The notes under the pieces are model-generated. The model did not search any database. It was not told the DNA's origin and saw only the letters and a program-made list of their open reading frames with translations. A stretch of 64,000 nt of DNA from Candidatus Gastranaerophilales bacterium (GTDB taxonomy: Bacteria > Cyanobacteriota > Vampirovibrionia > Gastranaerophilales > Gastranaerophilaceae), in the NCBI GenBank assembly GCA_944325155.1, contig CALUYY010000008.1, forward strand, positions 32,345-96,344. The letters run 5' to 3'. The translations under genes were made by a program, and so were the position numbers. Below, one piece after another: positions 15,834 to 24,135 of this stretch. Every line of letters begins with the position of its first letter. The stretch's first letter is position 1.

Positions 15834-16508
15834 ATGACAAAAGCATTTATTTTCTTAGGCCCTCCGGGGTGCGGCAAAGGCACGCAGACAGAACTTCTTG
15901 CAAAAGAATTGAAACTGCCCCACATTGATACCGGTTCTTTACTCAGAAAAAATATTAAAGAAGGAACAAATATAGGGCTTATTGCAAAAGGTTTTATAGA
16001 TAAAGGACAACTGGTGCCTTTAAATGTCGTGTCGACCGTAATAAAAAACCGTTTAAAAGAAGCGGATTGCAGCTTCGGCTATATATTGGACGGCTTCCCG
16101 AGAAGCCTTGAACAGGCGTTATCATTGGATAATATTCTTGATGAATTGAACGGCAATATCAAAAAAGAAGATATAGAAGCAATTTATTTTGACATACCGA
16201 ATGAAGTTTTGGTTGAAAGGCTTGTAAACAGACGCTCCTGTCCTAAATGCGGAAAAATATACAACCTTTTAACAAATGCGCCCAAAAATGAAGGCAAATG
16301 CGATGATTGCAATGTTGATTTAATTCAAAGAAAAGACGACACGAAAGAAACGGCAATGTTAAGATTTGAGACCTATGAAAAAGAAACAAAACCGCTTCTT
16401 GAATTTTATACAAACAGGGGAAACCTGAAAAAAATCAATGCCGACCAAAGTATTAATGCGGTTTGGAATGATTTATTAAAAACGATTAAAATAAAAGAAA
16501 CGGTTTAA
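15834..16508 (+). CDS. adk: Adenylate kinase with zinc-binding lid
   Basis: This 224-residue long-form enzyme interconverts ATP, ADP and AMP. It has the P-loop 'GPPGCGKGTQ' (8-17), AMP-site 'LDGFPRSLEQA', and a lid with four cysteines ('CPKCGKIY' and 'CDDCNVDL') that should bind zinc, as in Gram-positive enzymes. It follows secY. A hairpin with a short T-run separates it from map. Confidence 0.96.
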   Translation: MTKAFIFLGPPGCGKGTQTELLAKELKLPHIDTGSLLRKNIKEGTNIGLIAKGFIDKGQLVPLNVVSTVIKNRLKEADCSFGYILDGFPRSLEQALSLDNILDELNGNIKKEDIEAIYFDIPNEVLVERLVNRRSCPKCGKIYNLLTNAPKNEGKCDDCNVDLIQRKDDTKETAMLRFETYEKETKPLLEFYTNRGNLKKINADQSINAVWNDLLKTIKIKETV

Positions 16509-16537
16509 AATTAAAGGCTATTAAGCCTTTAATTTTT
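16509..16537 (+). terminator. Hairpin between adk and map
   Basis: An 11-bp stem (AATTAAAGGCT, 16509-16519; AGCCTTTAATT, 16524-16534) with an ATTA loop is followed by only three T residues. It starts right after the adk stop and ends just before the map ribosome site. It may act as a partial terminator that lowers map expression. Confidence 0.5.
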
Positions 16538-16550
16538 AAGGAGATAAATT

Positions 16551-17297
16551 ATGGTAGCTAAAAAATCAAGAGAAGAAATTAAATTAATGAAAATAGCGGG
16601 TTCTATTGTTGCCAAGGTTCACTGCGCAATGAAAGAATCGATAAAAGAAGGGATATCAACGCTTGAACTGGATAAAATCGCATATGAAGTCATAAAAGAC
16701 AACAGAGCAATCCCTACATTTTTAGGCTACAAAGGTTTTCCGGGGTCAATATGTGCTTCAATTAATGAAGAAGTGGTCCACGGAATACCCTCAAAAGACA
16801 GAATCTTAAAAAACGGCGATATAATTTCAATTGATGTCGGTGCAACATACCACGGGCTTGTGGGCGACGGCGCCTGGACTTATGCGGTCGGAGAAATTGA
16901 CCCCAAAGTTCAAAAACTTCTTGAAACAACGGAAAAAGCTTTATTTGCCGGTATTTCAAAAATGACTGAAGGAAACATTCTTGATGATGTATCGGGCGCA
17001 ATCGAAGATGTCGCAAAAGAAGGAAACTTTGGAATAGTAAGGCAATACGGAGGCCATGGCGTCGGGCACAATATGCATGAAGAACCGTTTCTTTTTAATT
17101 ACAGAGTGGGAAACAAATTAAAATTAAAAGCGGGAAACGTTATTGCAATTGAACCTATGTTAAATTTAGGAACGGACGATGTTGAAGTTTTGGACGATGA
17201 ATGGACCGTAAGAACAAAAGACAAACTCCCCTCTGCCCACTTTGAACACACCGTTATGGTCGGAGAAGATGAACCTTTAATTTTAACGACACTGTAA
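16551..17297 (+). CDS. map: Methionine aminopeptidase, type I
   Basis: This 248-residue enzyme removes the initiator methionine. The metal ligands of the pita-bread fold lie in 'SIDVGATYHGLVGDGAWT' (two Asp), 'GGHGVGHNMHEEP' (His), 'IAIEPML' (Glu) and 'HFEHTVMV' (Glu). There is no N-terminal zinc finger or SH3 linker, so this is the short bacterial form. A strong AAGGAG site precedes the ATG. infA, which often follows map, is absent; the cluster ends here with a terminator. Confidence 0.96.
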   Translation: MVAKKSREEIKLMKIAGSIVAKVHCAMKESIKEGISTLELDKIAYEVIKDNRAIPTFLGYKGFPGSICASINEEVVHGIPSKDRILKNGDIISIDVGATYHGLVGDGAWTYAVGEIDPKVQKLLETTEKALFAGISKMTEGNILDDVSGAIEDVAKEGNFGIVRQYGGHGVGHNMHEEPFLFNYRVGNKLKLKAGNVIAIEPMLNLGTDDVEVLDDEWTVRTKDKLPSAHFEHTVMVGEDEPLILTTL

Positions 17298-17321
17298 ATA
17301 ATAAACATATTTTATATTACT

Positions 17322-17380
17322 AATTTAGCGATTTTTATTTTAACAATACGTAACAAATAATAAAAATCGCTAAATTTTTT
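17322..17380 (+). terminator. Terminator after map
   Basis: An 18-bp perfect but AT-rich stem (AATTTAGCGATTTTTATT, 17322-17339; its complement, 17359-17376) with a 19-nt loop is followed by T residues. It closes the ribosomal protein cluster. Confidence 0.7.
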
Positions 17381-17437
17381 ATGCAGGTATGCCGAAATAA
17401 AGTAGGGCGAAAAGAAAACAATGCGAGGAACAACAAA

Positions 17438-18994
17438 ATGGCAAAAATCGGAAAAGTAAAAGCAGCTAACAAAGCAAATGCGGCAAAGAAAGCAGACAAC
17501 AAAAAGAAAGCAAACAAAAAGAACGAGACCGCTTTTGACGGCGTAAAAAAGGCAAATAATGCCAAAAAAGCAAACAAAGCGGAATTACAAAAACAACAGG
17601 CGGCAAAAGAAGCAAATCAAAAGGCCGCAAAAAAAGCTGCAAAAGAGCGCGCGGCACAGGTGAGCGCAAAAAACAACAATGTTAAGGTTAAAACAAAAGG
17701 CAACCGGGTCGTAAAAACATTCCCGAACGGCAAAAAAGTTGTAGAAACCGTAAACAAAAACGGAAAAGTTGTTTCCAAAGAAGTTAAAACGGGACAAGGC
17801 AATAACAGGCAGGTAACAACAACAAATTTTGACAAAAACGGAAATAAAATATCAAGAATAACAACTCAAGGCAAAGGTGAAAATAAAACAACAAAAACAA
17901 TAAACTATGAGAATAACAAAAAAGCGGAAGTAACCGTCCAAAGCAAAATAAACGGGCAAAATTCTTCGGTAACAAAAGAATTTGATGAAAACGGCAACAT
18001 TATAAAGAAAACATCACAAAAAGGTGCGGGGGCAAATATTCAAACAGCAACCGTATCATATACATACGGTGCAAACGGCAGACTTAAAAGCCAGACAAAA
18101 ACGGAAAGCGACGGCACCGTTAAAACAACCGAATATTCAAACTATAAAACAAAAGAAAACGGCAAAACAACAAGAAAAGCAACGGTAACAATCACCGATG
18201 CCGAAGGAAGAACAAGACAATACAGCGAAAACCAAACTTTAAACAAAAATGATAAAATTACAAGCGCAAAAAGATATAATGAAGACGGCGATCTTATAAG
18301 AACCCAAAGAAAAAAATATGACGAAAACGGCGCTCTTGAAAAAAACAGAATTGCAAGATTTTATGAAGACGGAAGCAAAAGAGTAACCGTTTACTCAAAT
18401 TTTGAACAAAAAAACCTGAAAGCAACAACATATGATGTTAAAGTTGAAACAACATCAGCAAACGGCGATGTAAAAACATACGAAGGAAACGGCAAACAAT
18501 TCTTTGACGGTTCAAAAACCAAAGCCGAAGACAATTTAAAACAAACGTTTGCAAGCGGGCTTGTATCAAAAATAAAAGATTTCACGACAGATTTGGTTTA
18601 CGGCATAAAAGAAAAATTTAACGGTCTGGATAATGCCGAAGCCGAAGAACTTGAGCAGCTCGAAAAAGCCGAAAAGAAAAACAGAAAAAAAGAAAATACA
18701 AATGAAATTGCAAGCAAAACCGTTAAAATGGAAACAGAAATTCAACACGAACTTATACAGGAACAGGAAATACAAAGTTCAATTCAGGAAATGGGCGAAT
18801 TTTTTGTAAATTCAATTAATGCGCAGATTAAAAATCCCGAAAACATAATTTCAGCCTCGCTGGACGGTTTCACACAAAGCGAAATCGGAGAAATCAAAGA
18901 ATATATAAGCCAAAAAATCCCGACAGCACGGCTTGTAAATAACAACGGCTCCTATAACGTAGTTGTTGGCGATATAGAATCCTGGCTCGGATAA
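17438..18994 (+). CDS. Large Lys/Asn-rich protein with YD-like repeats, function unknown
   Basis: This 518-residue protein has no family I can name. Residues 1-80 are almost entirely Lys, Ala and Asn. From about 85 to 360 there are degenerate beta repeats of the type 'FDENGNIIKKTSQKG', 'YGANGRLKSQTKTE', 'YNEDGDLIRTQRKKYDENGA' and 'FYEDGSKRVTVYSNF', reminiscent of YD/MORN-like strand-turn repeats. Residues about 410-470 are Glu/Lys-rich and helical, and the last 60 form a mixed domain ending 'VVVGDIESWLG'. No signal peptide is visible. I start at ATG 17438 (MAKIGK), with CGAGGA 9 nt upstream. It stands alone between terminators. Confidence 0.7.
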   Translation: MAKIGKVKAANKANAAKKADNKKKANKKNETAFDGVKKANNAKKANKAELQKQQAAKEANQKAAKKAAKERAAQVSAKNNNVKVKTKGNRVVKTFPNGKKVVETVNKNGKVVSKEVKTGQGNNRQVTTTNFDKNGNKISRITTQGKGENKTTKTINYENNKKAEVTVQSKINGQNSSVTKEFDENGNIIKKTSQKGAGANIQTATVSYTYGANGRLKSQTKTESDGTVKTTEYSNYKTKENGKTTRKATVTITDAEGRTRQYSENQTLNKNDKITSAKRYNEDGDLIRTQRKKYDENGALEKNRIARFYEDGSKRVTVYSNFEQKNLKATTYDVKVETTSANGDVKTYEGNGKQFFDGSKTKAEDNLKQTFASGLVSKIKDFTTDLVYGIKEKFNGLDNAEAEELEQLEKAEKKNRKKENTNEIASKTVKMETEIQHELIQEQEIQSSIQEMGEFFVNSINAQIKNPENIISASLDGFTQSEIGEIKEYISQKIPTARLVNNNGSYNVVVGDIESWLG

Positions 18995-19013
18995 ATAAAA
19001 TCAAAATAAAATA

Positions 19014-19041
19014 AAAAAAGCGGCAATATTGCCGCTTTTTT
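19014..19041. terminator. Bidirectional hairpin terminator
   Basis: The perfect palindrome GCGGCAATATTGCCGC is flanked by A6 on the left and T6 on the right. It serves both the plus-strand repeat protein and the convergent nrdG, whose stop codon overlaps the T-run. Confidence 0.9.
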
Positions 19042-19561
19042 AAACTTCTGCGCCCAAAGCTATATGATTGTTTGTTTCATATAAAACAACATCATTTTTC
19101 TCTAATGTCTTTTTAACATCAATTATTCTTTGATTTGAACTTCCGACCCAGTATAATCTGCCGTCTTTCAGTTCTTCAATAAATTCGCCGTCAATTAAAA
19201 CATCAATTAAAGGAAGAGCGTCAAAATCTTTTATTTCTTCAAAGCTGTATCCCGTATAAAGCCATATTGTTTTATTCGGAAGCTCTTTTCTTACTTTTTT
19301 AATAAGTCTTGAAACTTCTTCTCTGTTCATGGGATGCAGAGGATCGCCGCCCGAAAATGTAATACCGTCTATATGAGAGTGGTTTAATTCCGAAAACAAT
19401 TCTTCTTCTGCGGCATTGTCAAATTCAATCCCCCCTGCAATATCCCAGGTAATCGGATTATGACAATTTTTGCAGTGGTGTGTGCAGCCTGCAACCCACA
19501 AAACCACTCTTAAGCCTTCGCCGTTTAGCATGTCGTCTTTGGTGATGTTATGATATCTCAT
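19040..19561 (-). CDS. nrdG: Anaerobic ribonucleotide reductase activating protein
   Basis: This 173-residue radical SAM activase has the cluster motif 'CTHHCKNC' (C26, C30, C33). It also has 'TFSGGDPLHP' for SAM binding and 'TIWLYTGYSFEEI', all typical of NrdG. It installs the glycyl radical on NrdD. The ATG lies 2 nt after the nrdD stop, so the two are one transcriptional unit. Confidence 0.96.
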   Translation of the reverse strand: MRYHNITKDDMLNGEGLRVVLWVAGCTHHCKNCHNPITWDIAGGIEFDNAAEEELFSELNHSHIDGITFSGGDPLHPMNREEVSRLIKKVRKELPNKTIWLYTGYSFEEIKDFDALPLIDVLIDGEFIEELKDGRLYWVGSSNQRIIDVKKTLEKNDVVLYETNNHIALGAEV

Positions 19562-19563
19562 TA

Positions 19564-21852
19564 CTACATGCTCACTCTGTCTTTAATTTCTTCCATTTTG
19601 GCTTCATTTAATCTGGTATCGCCTTTAACCCTTGAATATGAAAGATATCCGTTCATTCTCTCAATCTTGGTTAAATTCTTTGAACCGCATTTCGGGCAGA
19701 CATCCATTTGTAATTCCTGATGTCCGCAATCATCGCAATATGCCAGAGAAAGGTTAACGCCTTCGTAAAAGCCCATATCCATAGCTCTTTTAACAAGTGT
19801 TTCAATGGCTTTCGTGTTATACGAAATAGGATATTTTACATATTGGATTTTTCCGCCGTTCAATAAATTCCAGAATCTGTTTTCCAAATCCTGCTTTTCA
19901 ATAGGCGTGATTTTCTCGCTTACATGGCAATGGAAGCTGTTTGAAACGTATCCTCTGTCCGAAACATGTTCAACTATGCCGAATTTCTTTCTGAATTGTT
20001 CAATTTGAAGCCCGCATAAAGACTCGGCCGGTGTTCCGTATATGGCATATAAATATCCGTCTTGTTCTTTAAATTCATTAATTTTTTTATTAATGTATTC
20101 CATAACTTCAAGCGCAAATTCGCCGTCTTCAACGAGAGATTTGCCGTTATGGAGTTCTTGAAGCTCGTTTAGAGCCGTGATACCGAAACTTGCGGTTGCG
20201 GACTTTAAAAGAGGTTTAATTTTATCATGGAACCCTAAATGTCCGCCGTAAAAACCGCCTTCGCAGAATGCAAGAGGGTTAATCGAGGCTTTCAGTTCGC
20301 CTAAGTAATCATAAGTTCTTATATGAATTTTTCTGATTAATTCAAGATAATAATCCAAAACTTCATAAAAATCTTTTGATTCTTTTTTGGCTTTTGCATA
20401 AATCATCGGTAAATGAAGACTAACGGCACCTATATTAAATCTTCCGACAAATACGGGTTTATCATCTTCATCCGCAGGTTTTATACCGCCTCTTTCAAAC
20501 CAGGGCGATAAAAACGCACGACATCCCATGGGAGACACTACTCTTTTATATTTTTTATACATTGAAGCAACATACCCTTCGCCCGTTAATGAAAGCCAAT
20601 CGGGATACATAGCTTTTTTGGAGCATTCAATGCCCGCTATAAATAAATCATGCAGCTCCCCGCCTTCACCGTGAAGGTTTTCATCATATAGGAAAACAAC
20701 TTTCGGGAACAACACCGGTTTTTTACAGGATTTTTTACCCTGTCCGTTCATTCTTATTTTAAGCATTGCAAGCGATGCCATTTTTTCGTATTTACCCGTC
20801 CCGAGACCCATTGTTACGGTAATAAAGGGATAGTCGCCTCTTGAAGATGCAACGGTATTAAATTTATATTCCCACCCTTGAAAACCTTGTTCAAAATCGT
20901 TTTGAACGTCTTTAAGGGCTTCTTCGTCCGCCTTTTCAAACGTAAGCCCCATTTCAAGATATCTTTCATATCTTTTTTTATAAGTTTTCTCCGCATAAGG
21001 AGCAAGAATTTTATCAACTTCTGGCACCGTAAAACCGCCGTATTGCTGGCTTGCAGCTGCCATAACAATATCGCCTATAACATCAAAAGCAACATCTAAG
21101 GTTTTCGGCTCGTTATACCAAAGATTGCCCATCTCGAATCCGCCTTTTAAAACGTTTGCAACGTCAAATAAACAGCAATTCATCGTATCTCTTCTTGCCG
21201 ACATATCGTGAATATATATATATCCTTCTCTTATCGCCTGAAGATCATCAACCGTTAAAAAGAATTTTTTATAAAGTTCTTTATTTAACTGGTTAAATAC
21301 AAGCGAACGTTTGGTTGAAACAAGCGCCGAATCCGAATTTGAATTTTCTTTATCCCCTATATACATAATTTTTTGCGATTCCTGATAAACTTTATCAAGC
21401 ATCGAAACAAAATCTTGTTTATAGTTTCTGTAATTTCTGTAACTTTGCGCAACTTTGGGGTTAACCGACTCCAAAACGCTTTCTACGATATTGTGCATAT
21501 CAGCGATTTGAACTTCCCTGTCGCAGTTTTGGCTCACTTTAACATTAACCAGTTCGCAAATTTTTCTGATTTCATCATCCGAAAAAGTTATCATCATTCT
21601 TGCGGCGGATTTTTTAACCGCATTTACAACTTTTGTAATGTTATATTCTTCTTTTGTGCCGTCTTTTTTAATGACTTTAACACCCGATAAGTTAATAAAA
21701 GGCATAGGAATGACATTATTGGTATCGCGCATTGTATTTTTAATGGGCGAAGTTGCTTCAAAAGAAGCGCTGAATTCTGTTTCATTTTTCTGTGTATTAA
21801 CTACACTTTTTAATTCAAACGTATTGTTGCAGTTATCCGAGCAATTTTGCAT
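19564..21852 (-). CDS. nrdD: Class III anaerobic ribonucleoside-triphosphate reductase
   Basis: This 762-residue enzyme reduces NTPs to dNTPs without oxygen. An ATP-cone allosteric domain lies at about 54-150 ('VIKKDGTKEEYNITKVVNAV'), then the catalytic barrel ('YIYIHDMSARRDTMNCCLFD', 'QQYGGFTVPEV', 'GYVSNSFHCHV'). At the C-terminus a four-Cys zinc site (C706, C709, C719, C722) precedes the glycyl radical loop 'RMNGYLSY' (G735). The first 50 residues precede the ATP cone and are not recognised. It is the only ribonucleotide reductase in the window. A TTGACA promoter and a leader of about 130 nt lie upstream. Confidence 0.96.
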   Translation of the reverse strand: MQNCSDNCNNTFELKSVVNTQKNETEFSASFEATSPIKNTMRDTNNVIPMPFINLSGVKVIKKDGTKEEYNITKVVNAVKKSAARMMITFSDDEIRKICELVNVKVSQNCDREVQIADMHNIVESVLESVNPKVAQSYRNYRNYKQDFVSMLDKVYQESQKIMYIGDKENSNSDSALVSTKRSLVFNQLNKELYKKFFLTVDDLQAIREGYIYIHDMSARRDTMNCCLFDVANVLKGGFEMGNLWYNEPKTLDVAFDVIGDIVMAAASQQYGGFTVPEVDKILAPYAEKTYKKRYERYLEMGLTFEKADEEALKDVQNDFEQGFQGWEYKFNTVASSRGDYPFITVTMGLGTGKYEKMASLAMLKIRMNGQGKKSCKKPVLFPKVVFLYDENLHGEGGELHDLFIAGIECSKKAMYPDWLSLTGEGYVASMYKKYKRVVSPMGCRAFLSPWFERGGIKPADEDDKPVFVGRFNIGAVSLHLPMIYAKAKKESKDFYEVLDYYLELIRKIHIRTYDYLGELKASINPLAFCEGGFYGGHLGFHDKIKPLLKSATASFGITALNELQELHNGKSLVEDGEFALEVMEYINKKINEFKEQDGYLYAIYGTPAESLCGLQIEQFRKKFGIVEHVSDRGYVSNSFHCHVSEKITPIEKQDLENRFWNLLNGGKIQYVKYPISYNTKAIETLVKRAMDMGFYEGVNLSLAYCDDCGHQELQMDVCPKCGSKNLTKIERMNGYLSYSRVKGDTRLNEAKMEEIKDRVSM

Positions 21853-21987
21853 TTTCTTTGCCTTCCGTTTCCTATTTGTGGTGATTAAAATAAATCTTTG
21901 GATTTATATAAAACTAAGCCTTAAAAAACCGTTTTTGCCGATTTTTATCAGGCGGTATTTTGTATAAGCTCCTCTTTTTATATTTCT

Positions 21988-22016
21988 AATTTAGATTTTT
22001 AATCGAAGCATGTCAA
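21988..22016 (-). promoter_or_regulatory. nrdDG promoter
   Basis: On the minus strand TTGACA (22016-22011), a 17-bp spacer and TAAATT (21993-21988) form a near-consensus sigma-70 promoter. The predicted start near 21981 leaves a leader of about 130 nt to the nrdD ATG. That leader can fold a small ACCG/CGGT hairpin followed by six T residues, but I recognise no riboswitch or NrdR box. The rest of the 317-bp gap is plain AT-rich DNA plus the smpB promoter. Confidence 0.55.
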
Positions 22017-22150
22017 CAATCTAAAGATTTATATTTAATATTGATAAATAAAAGTTAATGAATGTTTACTTTACAATTATAATTTATTATAAAACCGCCA
22101 TGACAAACGCCTTTTTTAAAAAGGTTATATAAGGGCTTTAAACTTTTTTA

Positions 22151-22159
22151 TGTTATAAT
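22151..22159 (+). promoter_or_regulatory. Extended -10 of smpB, giving an almost leaderless mRNA
   Basis: TGTTATAAT (TG at 22151, TATAAT at 22154-22159) lies only 10 nt before the smpB ATG. Transcription would start about 3-4 nt before the codon. No Shine-Dalgarno sequence is visible in this AT-only stretch. Confidence 0.5.
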
Positions 22160-22169
22160 TTTTAATACT

Positions 22170-22616
22170 ATGTCGCAAACACCTAAAAAAATAATATCAA
22201 GCAACAAAAAAGCCTATTTTGACTATACGATTTTTGAAAAATATACATCGGGCATCGTCTTAACCGGCACGGAAATAAAATCGGCAAGACAGGGGTCAAT
22301 AAATCTTAAAGATTCTTTTATCAAAATTGAAGATTATGAAGCCTGGCTTTATAACTGTCATATAAGCCCGTACGGTTTCGGAAACATATATAACCATGAA
22401 CCTTTAAGGAAAAGAAAACTCCTTCTTCATAAAAAAGAAATTTTAAAAATTTTAAATAAACAAAAACAGGAAAATTACACGATAATTCCCCTTGAAGCAT
22501 TTTTATCAAAAGGATATCTTAAGCTTGAAATTGCATTATGCAAAGGTAAAAAACTCTACGATAAAAGAGAAACAATAAAGAAAAAAGACATTCAAAGAAA
22601 TTTAAAAAATTATTAG
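22170..22616 (+). CDS. smpB: SsrA-binding protein SmpB
   Basis: This 148-residue partner of tmRNA shows the family pattern: 'NKKAYFDYTIFEKYTSGIVL', 'GTEIKSARQGSINLKDSFI', 'NCHISPYGFGN', 'RKRKLLLHKKEI', 'IIPLEAFLSKGYLKLEIALC' and the basic tail 'KGKKLYDKRETIKKKDIQR'. The tail enters the empty mRNA channel during ribosome rescue. Its RNA partner ssrA is 15 kb away at 6903-7312. The start is fixed by homology and follows a -10 box with no room for an SD. Confidence 0.96.
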   Translation: MSQTPKKIISSNKKAYFDYTIFEKYTSGIVLTGTEIKSARQGSINLKDSFIKIEDYEAWLYNCHISPYGFGNIYNHEPLRKRKLLLHKKEILKILNKQKQENYTIIPLEAFLSKGYLKLEIALCKGKKLYDKRETIKKKDIQRNLKNY

Positions 22617-22689
22617 CCTTAATTTCACCCTTTTTATTCCCTTTCTCGGCAATTTATTTTATTTAAGAACAAAATAAAATAAAATCACT

Positions 22690-24135
22690 ATGAAAGATTT
22701 ATTTAAAGATTTAAGCGAAAACGCCTTTTGCAAAAAAAGCGGAGTTTGCTCGGTTAACCCCGTTATAAATGCGCTTGATGCGATTATCTTAAACGAAATA
22801 AGGCAGATTTCTTTTTACGTTATCAAGCTGAAAGAACTGGGATATATCAATAACGGACTTATGAAAGAAACGGTTTTTAATCTTTCCGTTAACATATCGG
22901 ATACAAGCTTTAACAAAAAAGATTTTTTAAATTTTTATACCGGTATCCGAAATACAAAAGAAAAAATAAAAGATTTTTATACAAAAAAATGTCTTGAAAA
23001 AAATATTTCCTATGAAATTGTAACCTTCGGCTTTGAAGAAAAAACGGAAAATATCTCGGATTTGATTAAATCGGGCGAAAAAATTTTAAAACATTTTTAC
23101 TCTAACCTGTCTGATGAAAAAATCCGTCTTATAAATATAATTCTGCTCAGTGCAAAAACAGCTTCAATTGATTTATATAAACTCTCAAAATATGATGTTT
23201 TCTTTTACGAATATTATTTTGAAGTTTTAAGGCTGATTTCAATTACAAATAACATAGGAACAAGGTCTGAAAAATATATAAGAAGAATAAAAGAATTTTC
23301 AAAAATAAAATATGAAATAAAAGAAAATTATCTTAATATCCTTGAAAAAACTTACGGCAAAGTACAAAATTCATATCTTGAAACAACAATTTATGAAGGA
23401 AAATCAATTTTTGTATCGGGCGGAGATTTATTTGAACTTTATAATCTTTTAAACAAAATAAAAGATGAAAAAATAAACGTTTATACCGATATCACAATGT
23501 TTGAAGGATACATTTATCCGGAATTTATTAAATTTAAAAACCTTAAGGGAGCTTTTGATTCAAACGACACGGAATCCGTTTTTTCAAATTTTAAAGGACC
23601 CGTATATTTAACAAGAAATTCAAACCTTAACCTTGATATGGCGCTTAGAGGAAATATCTATACAACAAAATTAATTCCCTATGACAAAGCAATAAAAATT
23701 AATGAAAATACCGTTGATATTCTTATTAATGCGGCGCTTAAAAGCGAAGGAGAAAATAAATATACGGAAGGCAGAAAAATACCTCTTGAATTTAACACAA
23801 TAAAAACGGATGAAAAAATTAAAAATTCAAAAGGAAAAATTCTCGTTGTGTTCGGCGAAATTGATGAAAAAATAAAAGAAAAATTCAACTCTTACACAAT
23901 AGCGGAATTTACGCTTCCAAACGAAAGCAGAAATCTTCACCGTATAACCAAAAATTTTAATACAAAAAATATAAGCGTTTTATTTTCAAAGTGTTCGATT
24001 AATTCGCTTGATAATTTAATAAGCATTCTTGATAAAGGATACAATGAAATTTACTTATCCTCCTGTCTTGCGCTTATCATTAATCCGCATATAACGGAAT
24101 CGCTTCAAAAAGATTTCAATGTTAAATTAATCTAA
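22690..24135 (+). CDS. Hybrid-cluster-protein homologue lacking the active-site ligands
   Basis: The whole 481 residues follow the hydroxylamine reductase/Hcp plan. The N-terminal helical domain begins 'FCKKSGVCSVNPVINALDAI', and the Rossmann-like middle reads 'GKSIFVSGGDLFELYNLL', 'INVYTDITMFEGYIYPEF' and 'FKGPVYLTRN'; the end reads 'INPHITESLQKDFNVKLI'. Compared from memory with E. coli Hcp, the hybrid-cluster ligands are gone. The GHDL His is Gly245, the HGEM Glu is Thr269, the TSNC Cys is Ser311, and the GGCDG, ACGK and GQCND cysteines and the late Glu have no counterpart. The first CxxC is absent too; C14 and C20 remain. The frame is intact, so it is probably a non-enzymatic or repurposed relative. 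Confidence 0.7.
   Translation: MKDLFKDLSENAFCKKSGVCSVNPVINALDAIILNEIRQISFYVIKLKELGYINNGLMKETVFNLSVNISDTSFNKKDFLNFYTGIRNTKEKIKDFYTKKCLEKNISYEIVTFGFEEKTENISDLIKSGEKILKHFYSNLSDEKIRLINIILLSAKTASIDLYKLSKYDVFFYEYYFEVLRLISITNNIGTRSEKYIRRIKEFSKIKYEIKENYLNILEKTYGKVQNSYLETTIYEGKSIFVSGGDLFELYNLLNKIKDEKINVYTDITMFEGYIYPEFIKFKNLKGAFDSNDTESVFSNFKGPVYLTRNSNLNLDMALRGNIYTTKLIPYDKAIKINENTVDILINAALKSEGENKYTEGRKIPLEFNTIKTDEKIKNSKGKILVVFGEIDEKIKEKFNSYTIAEFTLPNESRNLHRITKNFNTKNISVLFSKCSINSLDNLISILDKGYNEIYLSSCLALIINPHITESLQKDFNVKLI

Noticed and set aside
17438..18994. Rhs/YD-repeat toxin
   Set aside because: The repeats are degenerate, there is no signal peptide, no RHS core motif, no variable toxin tip and no immunity gene next to it.
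21853..21981. Riboswitch or NrdR boxes in the nrdD leader
   Set aside because: Only a 4-bp outer stem with a T-run is visible and no NrdR-type palindromes or known riboswitch core could be matched by eye.
22690..24135. Pseudogene of hcp
   Set aside because: The frame is intact over 481 codons, with normal codon use for the window and a near-complete fold; loss is confined to ligand residues.
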